Shown: positions 1 through 7,245, counted from the stretch's first letter. The stretch is 34,900 bases of DNA from an uncultured Phocaeicola sp. (GCA_947626525.1 CANQSM010000031.1:1-34900); one strand, 5' to 3'. Program-made: numbers and translations. Notes: generated by a model not told the origin, from the letters alone.

Positions 1-238
1 GGGGGTTCTTTGTAAAGTTACAAAATATCTATCATATTGGCAAATAATTAGTTGACTAAATTCTGAATATCCCTAAAGTAGCCAAACTTTAACACTCATT
101 AACTTTATTCATATCTCCTCCGATGTAAAATCGAGGATGCCGGAACGACTTTTTTAGGGAAAATCAAGGCTGCGCTGAGGACGAAAATTCCATAGAATTG
201 AAACAGGAGGACAAAAGGAGGACAAAAATTAAAAGAGA
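1..238. other. Left-end intergenic stretch, no gene seen
   Basis: I see no coding frame of useful length here on either strand. It holds a short palindrome at 9-24 (TTTGTAA-AG-TTACAAA) and a tandem 11-bp repeat at 205-226. It lies downstream of the truncated Fic/Doc gene. The missing 3' half of that gene (Fic motif DGN(K)R) is not found here in any frame I could read, so the sequence has been replaced or deleted rather than frameshifted. Confidence 0.6.
205..226. repeat. Tandem 11-bp direct repeat
   Basis: AGGAGGACAAA occurs twice head to tail (205-215 and 216-226). It sits 12 bp before the perfect inverted repeat at 239-276. The purine-rich repeat next to a palindrome beside a broken gene could belong to a recombination or integration site. 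It could also be ordinary leader sequence of a gene to the left. Confidence 0.5.
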
Positions 239-276
239 AATCCCGTAACTCTTGATTTTCAATGAGTTACGGGATT
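239..276 (-). terminator. Perfect 13-bp inverted repeat, terminator or recombination site
   Basis: AATCCCGTAACTC (239-251) pairs exactly with GAGTTACGGGATT (264-276) around a 12-base loop. It begins 2 bp after the stop codon of the truncated Fic/Doc gene. Read on the minus strand it is a stem followed by TTTCTCTTTTAATTTTTG, so it could end transcription of the restriction operon. Because the preceding gene is cut off exactly here, it may also mark a recombination junction. Confidence 0.65.
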
Positions 277-278
277 AA

Positions 279-485
279 TCAGTGCCCAGAACAGAATCTA
301 TACATCAGATAGGTCAGTTTCTCTGCAAAGGTCGGATAGTATAAATCATTTTGTACAAAATCCAATGTAGCACGAATGCCACCTTCATCACGCACTCCTT
401 CAAAGCCACCATCGCTAGCATCAATCATTTTGCCATAGATGGTTAAGGCTTCATCGTAGTCTATATAAACAATTTCCTCACTCAT
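279..485 (-). pseudogene. Truncated Fic/Doc death-on-curing toxin
   Basis: The 68 residues match the N-terminal half of Doc-like Fic proteins: an opening YIDYDEAL, then VRDEGGIRATLDFVQND, YYPTFAEKLTYLMYRF, and a final CSGH. In full-length members of about 125 residues, this last histidine is the catalytic first residue of the Fic motif HxFx(D/N)GNKR. Here the stop codon follows it directly, so the ATP/protein-binding half is gone and AMP- or phospho-transfer activity is not expected. The start overlaps the end of the upstream DNA-binding protein gene by 8 bp, which suggests translational coupling as in toxin-antitoxin pairs. A perfect inverted repeat starts 2 bp after the stop. The family call is from motif recognition and is fairly secure; the cause of the truncation is inference. 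Confidence 0.75.
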
Positions 486-1494
486 CTTCTGCCTGCTTTA
501 AGCGTTTAAGCACATCTTTATTGTCCGCTAAGATACGGTCAAAATCAATAGACTGGTCACCGATGAATCGTTCAAACTCTTCAGGAGTAACAGCTTGCAG
601 ATAATCTGCTATATTACCATGATACGCATCCCGGAAACTGAAATCCCTTGAAGCCATTTTGGTTCTGGCATCATTTAAATAAGGTTTCTGCATCGGATGT
701 TCGGCAAGTTCATTCACAATGCGCTCTACCTCGTCAATGGTAAGTAACCTGCCACCATTTTCTTTAAACCGTTCACTGAGAGCTGCCCCCACACCGTTTT
801 CAAAAGAAGAAATAACCAATAAAACCTCTGAATACAGCGTGTGTCGAACATTGTCTTTGGAATCTAACTTCAATACTTCCCGATACTCCTTAGCATTCTC
901 CTTGAATACAGCCTTATATATAAAGTCTGTAATTTGAGGATATTTGTATGTGGGATGTCCGTCCACATATTGATTGATGGCAGAAGTGAGATTCTTGCGA
1001 TAGTTTTCTTCTGTGATTGCAGCAGGAAGATAATGTACATCCCTGCGGTTTATGTATTTTGTTCCGCCACCCGTCTTTTCATTGATGGTGGTAATCACGA
1101 AATCCAAGATAAGGCTACGTACTTTTTTGGCTTTCTCACTCTCTGTAAGCAACATACCCATATCCAAGAATGAGCGGAAATTAAACAATCCAAGTTGGGT
1201 CGTTTTGCTCCCGACATTTATGACGGGAGCAAATTGTAACTTTAACTCTTTCAGATGTTTACCTTTACATAAAACATAACCGTTAGCTGCTAATTCATCT
1301 GAATGTTTTTCCAAATAGCGTTCTATGGTTCGTTCTTCTACTTCGTAGAAATCGGCAACCATTTTTTTTGTAAAGCGATACTCTCCCTCAAAGAGCATTC
1401 CTTCAATGTCAAGATGCTCCTGTACTTTGCTGACCGCAAAACGGTTGTTAAGTACATTTTGTCTTTCTATGTTTGAGATGGTCAAATCTTTCAT
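478..1494 (-). CDS. DNA-binding-type protein between hsdM and Fic/Doc
   Basis: This 338-residue soluble protein has no signal peptide or membrane segment. Residues about 40-73 look like a winged or helix-turn-helix segment (RFTKKMVADFYEVEERTIERYLEKH), where a sensed cue and a recognition helix would sit. A basic segment follows (KGKHLKELKLQF). The rest is mixed alpha/beta with several acidic stretches and no catalytic motif I recognise. It starts 15 bp after hsdM and overlaps the Fic/Doc fragment by 8 bp, so all are probably on one transcript. I recall similar proteins in Bacteroides next to type I restriction genes, annotated only as DNA-binding protein. Plausible roles are antitoxin/repressor for the Fic partner or regulator of the restriction operon; neither is proven. 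Confidence 0.8.
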   Translation of the reverse strand: MKDLTISNIERQNVLNNRFAVSKVQEHLDIEGMLFEGEYRFTKKMVADFYEVEERTIERYLEKHSDELAANGYVLCKGKHLKELKLQFAPVINVGSKTTQLGLFNFRSFLDMGMLLTESEKAKKVRSLILDFVITTINEKTGGGTKYINRRDVHYLPAAITEENYRKNLTSAINQYVDGHPTYKYPQITDFIYKAVFKENAKEYREVLKLDSKDNVRHTLYSEVLLVISSFENGVGAALSERFKENGGRLLTIDEVERIVNELAEHPMQKPYLNDARTKMASRDFSFRDAYHGNIADYLQAVTPEEFERFIGDQSIDFDRILADNKDVLKRLKQAEDE

Positions 1495-1509
1495 ATCACT
1501 TCACAATTA

Positions 1510-3018
1510 TCAGTTACACGATTTTATGTCAATGCCGAGAATCTTTTGAATTTCGGAAAGCGTTTTGTCTATTTCATGGTCGAGCGCAGCACGTTTTTCA
1601 AAATACTGTTTGAGCAGTTCTGCTGGAGGGAGTATTTCTTCTTCCTCTTTCGGGAACTTACATTGATCAAAATTGCAATCCAAGTCTATCAATTGTTGGG
1701 CAGTGAATACACGGCTTTTTTCTCCCACTTCGTCATTGATGATTTCTTTTCGATCTTTCCACCATTCTTGAATAGGCAGCGTGTGTTCCACCTTCATAGG
1801 TTTGGTTTTAGAGAAGTGTTTATACCCTTCCGGCATATCAAGACGATAGAACCATGTTTCTTTGGTCTTGAATCCTTCTTCGCAACCTTCGGCTTCTTCA
1901 TTATTAAAGAAAAGGATGTTGGTTGCAATAGATGTGTATGGAGAGAATATAGAACCCGGCAAACGGATGATTGTATGTAGATTGAACTTGCGAAGGAGAT
2001 TTTCTTTAAGTGCAAGTTTTGCTCCATCCGTACCAAATAAGAAACCATCAGGGATAATCACACCGCACCGTCCACCAGCTTTGAGGCGATACATGATAAG
2101 GGCGATAAACAAATCCGCAGTTTCACTTGAACGGTACTGTACTGGGAAGTTGCTTTTTACGCTGTCTTCCGTGCTACCACCATACGGAGGATTCATGCCG
2201 ATAACATCAACCTTGTCGCTTTCCTTGAAATCAGTAACATTCGTTCCAAGCGAATCACAGTTGGTTATGTTGGGAGCTTCAATATCATGGAGCAGCAGGT
2301 TTGTGATGCTCAAAAGGTAGGGCAACGGTTTCCATTCCTGACCTACAACGGCATTTTGCAGTTTTTCTCCATCTGCCGCAGAGCCAATATTCCTGCCCAT
2401 ATATTTAAGTGCCGAGGTGAGGAAGCCTCCCGTTCCACTGGTGAAGTCGCCAAAGGTTTCGCCCAATTTCGGGTCGAGCATCATCACAATAAAATCAGTC
2501 AATGCACGTGGTGTGTAGAACTCTCCGGCATTTCCTGCCGATTGCAGATCTTTCAAAATTCCCTCATAAATATCTCCGAATGTGTGACGGTCGTCAGCAT
2601 CGTCAAATTCGATTTCGTTTACAATGTTGACCACTTGGCGCAGAAGCGTTCCATTCTTCATATACTGGTTCAAGTCTGCAAATGTTTCTTGAACAATGCT
2701 TTTAGCTCTTGGGGTATTGGCATCTATCGGGAGATTCTTCAAGGTAGGAAACAGTTTCTCATTGACGAAAGAGAGTAGGGCTTCTCCAGTCAATGCTTCA
2801 CCGTCTTTTTTATCTATTGCCCAGTTACGCCAACGTAACTCTTCCGGGATAATGGATTTATAATTCTCATCTTTGTATTCCCATGTTTCTTCTTGAGTGT
2901 CATAGACTTTCAAGAAGAACATCCAAGTCATTTGTTCAATTCTCTGTGCGTCACCATTAATACCTGCGTCTTGACGCATGATATTCTGGATTCGCTTTAT
3001 GATATTGTTTACTGCCAT
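1510..3018 (-). CDS. hsdM: Type I restriction-modification DNA methyltransferase subunit M
   Basis: This is an N6-adenine methyltransferase subunit of 502 residues, a normal family length. The N-terminal HsdM helical domain covers roughly residues 5-130. The catalytic domain carries GEFYTPRALTDFIV, motif I as DFTSGTGGF (residues 191-199, S-adenosylmethionine binding) and motif IV NPPY (276-279, target adenine). The C-terminus is helical and fits a region that contacts the specificity subunit. The start lies 2 bp after the hsdR stop, so translation is coupled. In type I systems two M subunits and one S subunit modify the recognition site, and R is added for cleavage. No S subunit gene is in the window, so the target cannot be predicted. 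The gene looks intact. Confidence 0.95.
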   Translation of the reverse strand: MAVNNIIKRIQNIMRQDAGINGDAQRIEQMTWMFFLKVYDTQEETWEYKDENYKSIIPEELRWRNWAIDKKDGEALTGEALLSFVNEKLFPTLKNLPIDANTPRAKSIVQETFADLNQYMKNGTLLRQVVNIVNEIEFDDADDRHTFGDIYEGILKDLQSAGNAGEFYTPRALTDFIVMMLDPKLGETFGDFTSGTGGFLTSALKYMGRNIGSAADGEKLQNAVVGQEWKPLPYLLSITNLLLHDIEAPNITNCDSLGTNVTDFKESDKVDVIGMNPPYGGSTEDSVKSNFPVQYRSSETADLFIALIMYRLKAGGRCGVIIPDGFLFGTDGAKLALKENLLRKFNLHTIIRLPGSIFSPYTSIATNILFFNNEEAEGCEEGFKTKETWFYRLDMPEGYKHFSKTKPMKVEHTLPIQEWWKDRKEIINDEVGEKSRVFTAQQLIDLDCNFDQCKFPKEEEEILPPAELLKQYFEKRAALDHEIDKTLSEIQKILGIDIKSCN

Positions 3019-3020
3019 TT

Positions 3021-5336
3021 CTAAGCTGATTTATATATTTGATATTCAAGTTCTCTGATGGCTTGTTCAAAAGCGACTTTGCCACCAAATAGTTTTATGA
3101 TTTTAGTTGGTTTCCCTATGCTGTTGAATGGAGGAATTTCCAAGATGTTTGCCTTTTCAAAATCAAGAATACCATTCTCCGCATATTTGTCAAGAAGAGC
3201 CTCCAATACTTCACGAGCCTTGCCTTCGTACTTCCCGAAGTAGTTACGTTTCTTTACATTGTTAGCCCTTTCTTTCCTCGTCAATGGTGGTTGGTCAAAT
3301 GCAACGTGACATATCACATCGAAGATATCGGCATCTTTCAATGCTGGATTTGCTTCACGTACTGCGTCTATCAAGATGGCATATTCCTTTAACTCATCCA
3401 TAACCGCCTGTTTGCGTTCTGCTTCAGTCCACGTTTGTACGAAATCATCCAAACTTTGATAGTGTCGCAACAGTTGCTTTCTTGCGAATGACTGAACGCT
3501 TTCCGTTCTCATGGTTTTGCCATCTTCACCCAATACAGATACTATCTCATGGGCTATACGAATATCCTTACCATTGATAAGATACTTTTCAAGAGGTTCG
3601 TGAGCTGTTGGAGGATCTGAGTGAACAGGCGGATATAGTTTAGGCTTTTTTCCACCCCCTTTTGGTGGTTCTGGGTCGCCATCAAATGCCGGATCTTTGA
3701 ATTTTGCTGTGGCATTACGGAAGTCAAGGATTTCCAAATGCCATTTACCTTTATCTTTCCTGAGCCGTGTGCCACGCCCGATAATTTGTTTAAATTCTGT
3801 CATAGAGCCAATTTCTTTATCAATGACGATTAAGCCGCAAGTTTTACAATCCACTCCTGTAGATAATAGTTCGGAGGTAGTAACAATTACCGGATAAGGT
3901 TCGTCAACACTGATAAAGTTGTCTAACTGCTTTTTCCCTTCTTTGTCCTCTCCGACAATGCGTGTCACATAGTAAGGAGATTTTTTACATAAATCACTAT
4001 TCATGTTGATAAGCAGTGTTCGCATTTCGGCAGCTTCCTCAATATCCGAACAGAACACGATTGTCTTTGTCATACGACCGATGTCGTATAACATTTGGGT
4101 AATCCTGTGTGCTACTACTTTACGCCTTAACTTAATGGCAAGGTCACGACCTATATTCTGTCTTTGATATAATTTCTGTTCAATCTCCTTTCCTAACAAA
4201 TCTATTTCACCTTCATCGGGAGTCCAGCCCTGTAAATCAACGTTGATGAAGTCGGCAGTAACCCGATATGGAGCCAAGAAACCATCTTGGATTCCTTGAA
4301 GAAGGGAATAGGTATATACCGGCTCTCCGAAATAATCCAAGTTGTTTGCTCCTTCATCAGCTTTTGGGGTAGCAGTCATACCGATTTGGGTAGCCGAACT
4401 GAAATACTCCAATACTTTGCGCCATGCAGAATCGTCCTTTGCGCTACCACGATGGCACTCGTCAACGATAATCAAATCAAAGAAGTTTGGCTGCACTTCT
4501 AAGAATGGATCTGGCTTACCTTCTTTTCCGACTAGTTGATGGTATAAAGCCATATATACCTCGTATGATGAATCAATTTTTTCTTCACCTTCTCCAACAG
4601 AAGTTATCTTAGTCATAAACTTCTTGAAAGGTTTGAAGTCTTGCACCATTGTTTGGTCAATGAGGATATTTCGGTCTGCAAGATAAAGAATCTTTTTCTT
4701 TGCTCCGCTTTTATGGAGACGATGGATAATCTGGAAAGCAGTGAAAGTCTTACCAGTACCGGTAGCCATTACGACAAGTACACGCTGTTGTCCTCTTGCA
4801 ATGGCTTCCACTGTACGGTCAACCGCTATACGTTGGTAATATCTTGGTTCATGGCTATGGGCATCATAATAAAACGGTGTTTCTATTATGTTAAGTTCAT
4901 CCGATGTATAGTTCTTGGATGCAAGATAACGATTGTATAGTTCTTCTTCTGTCGGGAAATTTTCTAACTTGATTTCGGTTTCTTTCCCTGTGATAAAATC
5001 ATGTTCCAAGAAAGCATCTCCATTACTGGAATACGCAAATTTCAAGTCAAGGATTTGGGCATAATCCATAGCTTGTTGAATACCACCACCAACAGCGTGT
5101 TTATTGTCTTTGGCTTCTACTACTGCAATGGGCTTACCTTTATGGTATAACAGATAATCAGCCTTTTTTCCTTCTGCTACTGAATGTTGGTTGCCAACAA
5201 CAAGTACTCGCCCATCCGTGAAATAATACTCTTCACGCATATTTACGCTTACCGCCCAGCCTTTTTGTTGGAGTGCAGGGGTAATGAACAAAGTACGTAT
5301 CTCTTGTTCTTTGAGTTCTTTCTTGTTTACTTCCAT
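3021..5336 (-). CDS. hsdR: Type I restriction endonuclease subunit R (EcoEI-like)
   Basis: This 771-residue protein is the motor and nuclease of a type I system. The N-terminal nuclease domain shows the PD-(D/E)xK pattern with D60 and E74-A-K76 in ADYLLYHKGKPIAVVEAK. A superfamily 2 helicase follows: Walker A ATGTGKT (about 191-197), DECH box (292-295), GMTATP, and motif VI QIIGRGTRLR. The C-terminal third resembles the EcoEI R-subunit C domain. Together these domains translocate DNA and cut it at a distance once bound to unmethylated sites. It is second in the operon, 14 bp after the XRE regulator and 2 bp before hsdM. No frameshift or missing key residue is seen, so it appears functional if an HsdS is supplied. 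Confidence 0.95.
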   Translation of the reverse strand: MEVNKKELKEQEIRTLFITPALQQKGWAVSVNMREEYYFTDGRVLVVGNQHSVAEGKKADYLLYHKGKPIAVVEAKDNKHAVGGGIQQAMDYAQILDLKFAYSSNGDAFLEHDFITGKETEIKLENFPTEEELYNRYLASKNYTSDELNIIETPFYYDAHSHEPRYYQRIAVDRTVEAIARGQQRVLVVMATGTGKTFTAFQIIHRLHKSGAKKKILYLADRNILIDQTMVQDFKPFKKFMTKITSVGEGEEKIDSSYEVYMALYHQLVGKEGKPDPFLEVQPNFFDLIIVDECHRGSAKDDSAWRKVLEYFSSATQIGMTATPKADEGANNLDYFGEPVYTYSLLQGIQDGFLAPYRVTADFINVDLQGWTPDEGEIDLLGKEIEQKLYQRQNIGRDLAIKLRRKVVAHRITQMLYDIGRMTKTIVFCSDIEEAAEMRTLLINMNSDLCKKSPYYVTRIVGEDKEGKKQLDNFISVDEPYPVIVTTSELLSTGVDCKTCGLIVIDKEIGSMTEFKQIIGRGTRLRKDKGKWHLEILDFRNATAKFKDPAFDGDPEPPKGGGKKPKLYPPVHSDPPTAHEPLEKYLINGKDIRIAHEIVSVLGEDGKTMRTESVQSFARKQLLRHYQSLDDFVQTWTEAERKQAVMDELKEYAILIDAVREANPALKDADIFDVICHVAFDQPPLTRKERANNVKKRNYFGKYEGKAREVLEALLDKYAENGILDFEKANILEIPPFNSIGKPTKIIKLFGGKVAFEQAIRELEYQIYKSA

Positions 5337-5350
5337 GATAATAAATTGTT

Positions 5351-5557
5351 TTAGGATTTATTACTGCTAACAATCAAATCTTTCACGTCAATATCAAGAA
5401 CATTAGCTATATCATTAAGGGTTTTGAGGTCTGGTTGAACAGAATTACTACACCATTTACTCACTGTGCAATTGGATTTACCAATCTGTTCTGCAAGCCA
5501 TTTTCCTGTTTTCTGTTGTTCTGCAAGTACTACTTTTAGTCTGTTCAAATTAGCCAT
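5351..5557 (-). CDS. Small XRE-family helix-turn-helix regulator
   Basis: The 68-residue protein is almost only a Cro/C1-type helix-turn-helix: GKWLAEQIGKSNCTVSKWCSN (residues about 18-38) gives the two helices, followed by the typical helix QPDLKTLNDIANVLDIDVKDL. It heads the restriction operon, 14 bp upstream of hsdR on the same strand, in the position of the controller proteins known in other restriction systems. Its promoter region has a TAAATTTG -7 element overlapped by a perfect 12-bp palindrome, so self-repression is likely. This would delay or limit restriction relative to modification, although here R and M share the transcript. The family call is firm; the role is inference. Confidence 0.9.
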   Translation of the reverse strand: MANLNRLKVVLAEQQKTGKWLAEQIGKSNCTVSKWCSNSVQPDLKTLNDIANVLDIDVKDLIVSSNKS

Positions 5558-5582
5558 GAGGTAAAATGTTTTAATTCAAGAG

Positions 5583-5616
5583 CAAATTTATATAAATAGT
5601 CTGATAACATAAGCAA
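5583..5616 (-). promoter_or_regulatory. Promoter and candidate operator of the restriction operon
   Basis: On the minus strand TAAATTTG (5583-5590) matches the Bacteroidota -7 consensus TAnnTTTG exactly. A TTG at 5614-5616 is a weak -33 candidate at 23 bp spacing, slightly long. The palindrome ATTTATATAAAT (5586-5597) overlaps the -7 element, where a bound XRE dimer would block RNA polymerase. It lies 26 bp upstream of the regulator start codon. Confidence 0.55.
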
Positions 5617-5654
5617 CTTCCGATAATAATTATTGTCTGGAAGCGAAAAATGGC

Positions 5655-6398
5655 TTAAATAGCGTATTTCGATAGGATATTTTCGTCAATTTCAATTTTG
5701 TGTCGACCAGTAGTAGTCCGCAGATTCTTTCTTACAGTGTCAAACGTGGAGTTGGTAAACCATTCGGCAAATGTTGCCATCACAAATGATGTAGTTATAT
5801 CTCCACCTATATTATATTGGAAAGCGATGTTCCAAGCAAAATTCTTTAAAGAGATTTGTGTGAGCGAACTATGTTTCTTAATATGAATCTCGGTCATAGA
5901 AAGCACTTGGCGATTAGTCACAAAATAACGGACAGATTCGCAAATCTGGAAAATCTCCGTTTCGTCCAAATTAAAACGCTTGAATGTATCTCGTGTGTAT
6001 TTCAGAATAGCGTTTAATTTCTCGTCTTCCTCTCTTTCTTTTTGTTGCTTGTATTGTTGTTGCTCATGTTGGTATTCATAATGGAATAATTCCATACGCC
6101 TTTTTTGTACATCTACACAATCTTGGGTATGTAATGATGTGACAGTCGATGTCTCTTTATCTGTCACTTCATTGGCTAATGTCAAATGTGATAAAGGGGC
6201 TTCTATGATGTATCTTGCTACAGAGATGCAAAGATGATATAGAAGTTTCAGTATCACATATCCAACAGCCATAACGAACGGAAGCAGACTCATTCGTATG
6301 CAAAGCATATTGCATATTTGAAACGCAATCATTGAAGCCAGTAGCACAGCAATGACTTCTATTGTCAAAGAATGGAGTATATATTGTTTTTGCTTCAT
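5655..6398 (-). CDS. Membrane-anchored protein of unknown function
   Basis: I do not recognise this 247-residue protein. Two hydrophobic segments (about 11-33 and 37-60) anchor it in the inner membrane. A Gln/Glu/Lys-rich stretch at about 105-128 (HEQQQYKQQKEREEDEKL) should form a short coiled coil. The soluble C-terminal part is helical and ends in NILSKYAI. The long tail predicts a cytoplasmic or periplasmic helical domain with no catalytic signature. It lies upstream of the restriction operon on the same strand but has its own -7 element (6424-6431), and the restriction operon has its own promoter, so it is probably a separate unit. Its position suggests island cargo, perhaps defence or mobilisation related, but nothing in the sequence shows this. 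Confidence 0.7.
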   Translation of the reverse strand: MKQKQYILHSLTIEVIAVLLASMIAFQICNMLCIRMSLLPFVMAVGYVILKLLYHLCISVARYIIEAPLSHLTLANEVTDKETSTVTSLHTQDCVDVQKRRMELFHYEYQHEQQQYKQQKEREEDEKLNAILKYTRDTFKRFNLDETEIFQICESVRYFVTNRQVLSMTEIHIKKHSSLTQISLKNFAWNIAFQYNIGGDITTSFVMATFAEWFTNSTFDTVRKNLRTTTGRHKIEIDENILSKYAI

Positions 6399-6423
6399 GC
6401 CTATTGTTTTTTATTTCTCAATG

Positions 6424-6431
6424 CAAAGGTA
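6424..6431 (-). promoter_or_regulatory. -7 element for the membrane-anchored orphan
   Basis: TACCTTTG on the minus strand fits TAnnTTTG exactly and lies 26 bp upstream of the ATG at 6398. I see no clear TTTG at the -33 position. Confidence 0.5.
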
Positions 6432-6719
6432 TAATACTTTTTCATAAAAAACGAAAGAAAAAAATATATACCGTTTTGCAAATCAATAGCTTATGAAAAT
6501 AAAAGCATAATAAGAGAAAATATCGAAGACTATCTGAAAACAAGAGAAAATAGAAATCGTCAAAAACAGCATAGTTAAACTAGGTTAAAGTTTTTTGCGG
6601 TAGCTTTTCTATTCTCGCTAAGGCTGAAATATAGAGTAAACGAAGTAAAGTAATCATATTTGTACCAAGTTATATATAATACACTGATATACAGTAATAA
6701 TTATCTTTGAGGAAGTCAA

Positions 6720-6800
6720 ATGATTCCAATAAGGAAACAGATAATAAACAACACGCAAAAGCGTGCAGCTCAACGAGTTGTACGCTTTTTGCGTTTATAG
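6720..6800 (+). CDS. Possible 26-codon small ORF or leader peptide
   Basis: The frame begins ATGATTCCAATAAGG after GAGGAAGTCAA, a reasonable ribosome-binding context, and encodes a very basic 26-residue peptide (MIPIRKQIINNTQK, then RAAQRVVRFLRL). Its 3' two-thirds is the long hairpin at 6753-6794, which would place the stem inside the translated region, as in leader-peptide attenuators. A near-consensus -7 element (CATATTTG, about 6655-6662) lies upstream. It could equally be a chance frame across a structured element. Confidence 0.25.
   Translation: MIPIRKQIINNTQKRAAQRVVRFLRL
6753..6794 (+). ncRNA. Long hairpin, possible terminator or structured RNA
   Basis: ACGCAAAAGCGTGCAGCTC folds back on GAGTTGTACGCTTTTTGCGT around an AAC loop, giving a stem of nearly 19 bp with a G-T wobble, one mismatch and a single-base bulge. 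It is followed only by TTATAG, so it is not a classical Rho-independent terminator on the plus strand. It could be an attenuator, a processed small RNA or a recombination-site hairpin. The structure is clear; the function is not. Confidence 0.5.
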
Positions 6801-6881
6801 GGTTCATGGTTTATTTGCGACACGTATTTGGCGACAAGGTACAACTTAGATTGATATAAACCATTTATAAACGAGAAGAAT

Positions 6882-6986
6882 ATGCAAAGAGGAAATTTTA
6901 TGCACATACGTCGTCATTCTATTCCTCCTCGCCAAATCGGTAATTATGTTTATGTTCCTAAACCTGAAATTGATGAATTAACGTGA
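6882..6986 (+). CDS. 34-codon ORF, possibly an interrupted gene start
   Basis: The frame starts at ATGCAAAGAGG after AACGAGAAGAAT and encodes a basic N-terminus (MQRGNFMHIRRHSIPPRQIG) and a more ordinary NYVYVPKPEIDELT. Codon use looks coding-like. The stop codon TGA at 6984-6986 lies inside the first bases of the inverted-repeat element that begins at 6983, so this may be the front of a longer gene cut by an insertion. No continuation was recognised after 7082. I do not recognise the family. Confidence 0.35.
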   Translation: MQRGNFMHIRRHSIPPRQIGNYVYVPKPEIDELT

Positions 6987-7082
6987 GTTCGAAATAAATC
7001 AAAGCCATGTAAGCGTCCGCCATTGACCTGTGTTTTGTCAAAGACGGGCAACTGGCTATGTTTTGAACTTATATTGAACTCA
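6983..7082. mobile_element. Candidate 100-bp MITE-like element
   Basis: GTGAGTTC at 6983-6990 matches GAACTCAC at 7075-7082 exactly in inverted orientation, and the similarity continues inward: about 19 of 26 bases agree between the two ends (6983-7008 and 7057-7082). The interior of about 48 bp has no coding capacity. Size and ends fit a miniature inverted-repeat element or an internally deleted insertion sequence. I see no clear target-site duplication, so the call is tentative. Confidence 0.4.
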
Positions 7083-7104
7083 CTATAATAATGCTTGAAG
7101 TAGC

Positions 7105-7161
7105 GGAAACCACCGGAATGGATCAGGGTTGTTCTTATCCTCTTTCACTCTGGTGGTTTCC
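7105..7161. repeat. 10-bp inverted repeat with 37-base spacer
   Basis: GGAAACCACC (7105-7114) is the exact reverse complement of GGTGGTTTCC (7152-7161). The spacer contains no gene. It could be a hairpin in a transcript or the ends of a small repeat unit. Confidence 0.5.
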
Positions 7162-7196
7162 ACAAAAGAAAGGAAAAGAAAGTGGAAGGAAAAACT

Positions 7197-7245
7197 CTTA
7201 AGAATCTTTGCCGAAACTGTCGGAGTTTTCGGAAAGATTCTTAAG
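7197..7245. repeat. Near-perfect 21-bp inverted repeat
   Basis: CTTAAGAATCTTTGCCGAAAC (7197-7217) pairs with GTTTTCGGAAAGATTCTTAAG (7225-7245) across a 7-base loop. The outer 13 bp (AAAGATTCTTAAG) match perfectly and the inner part matches with one-base offsets. It would form a stable hairpin of either strand. Confidence 0.6.

Noticed and set aside
61..6605. Possible attachment-site direct repeats bounding the island (GTTAAAGTTT near 80-100 and near 6580-6600)
   Set aside because: The similarity is about ten bases with mismatches around it and in opposite orientation; too weak to call an att site.
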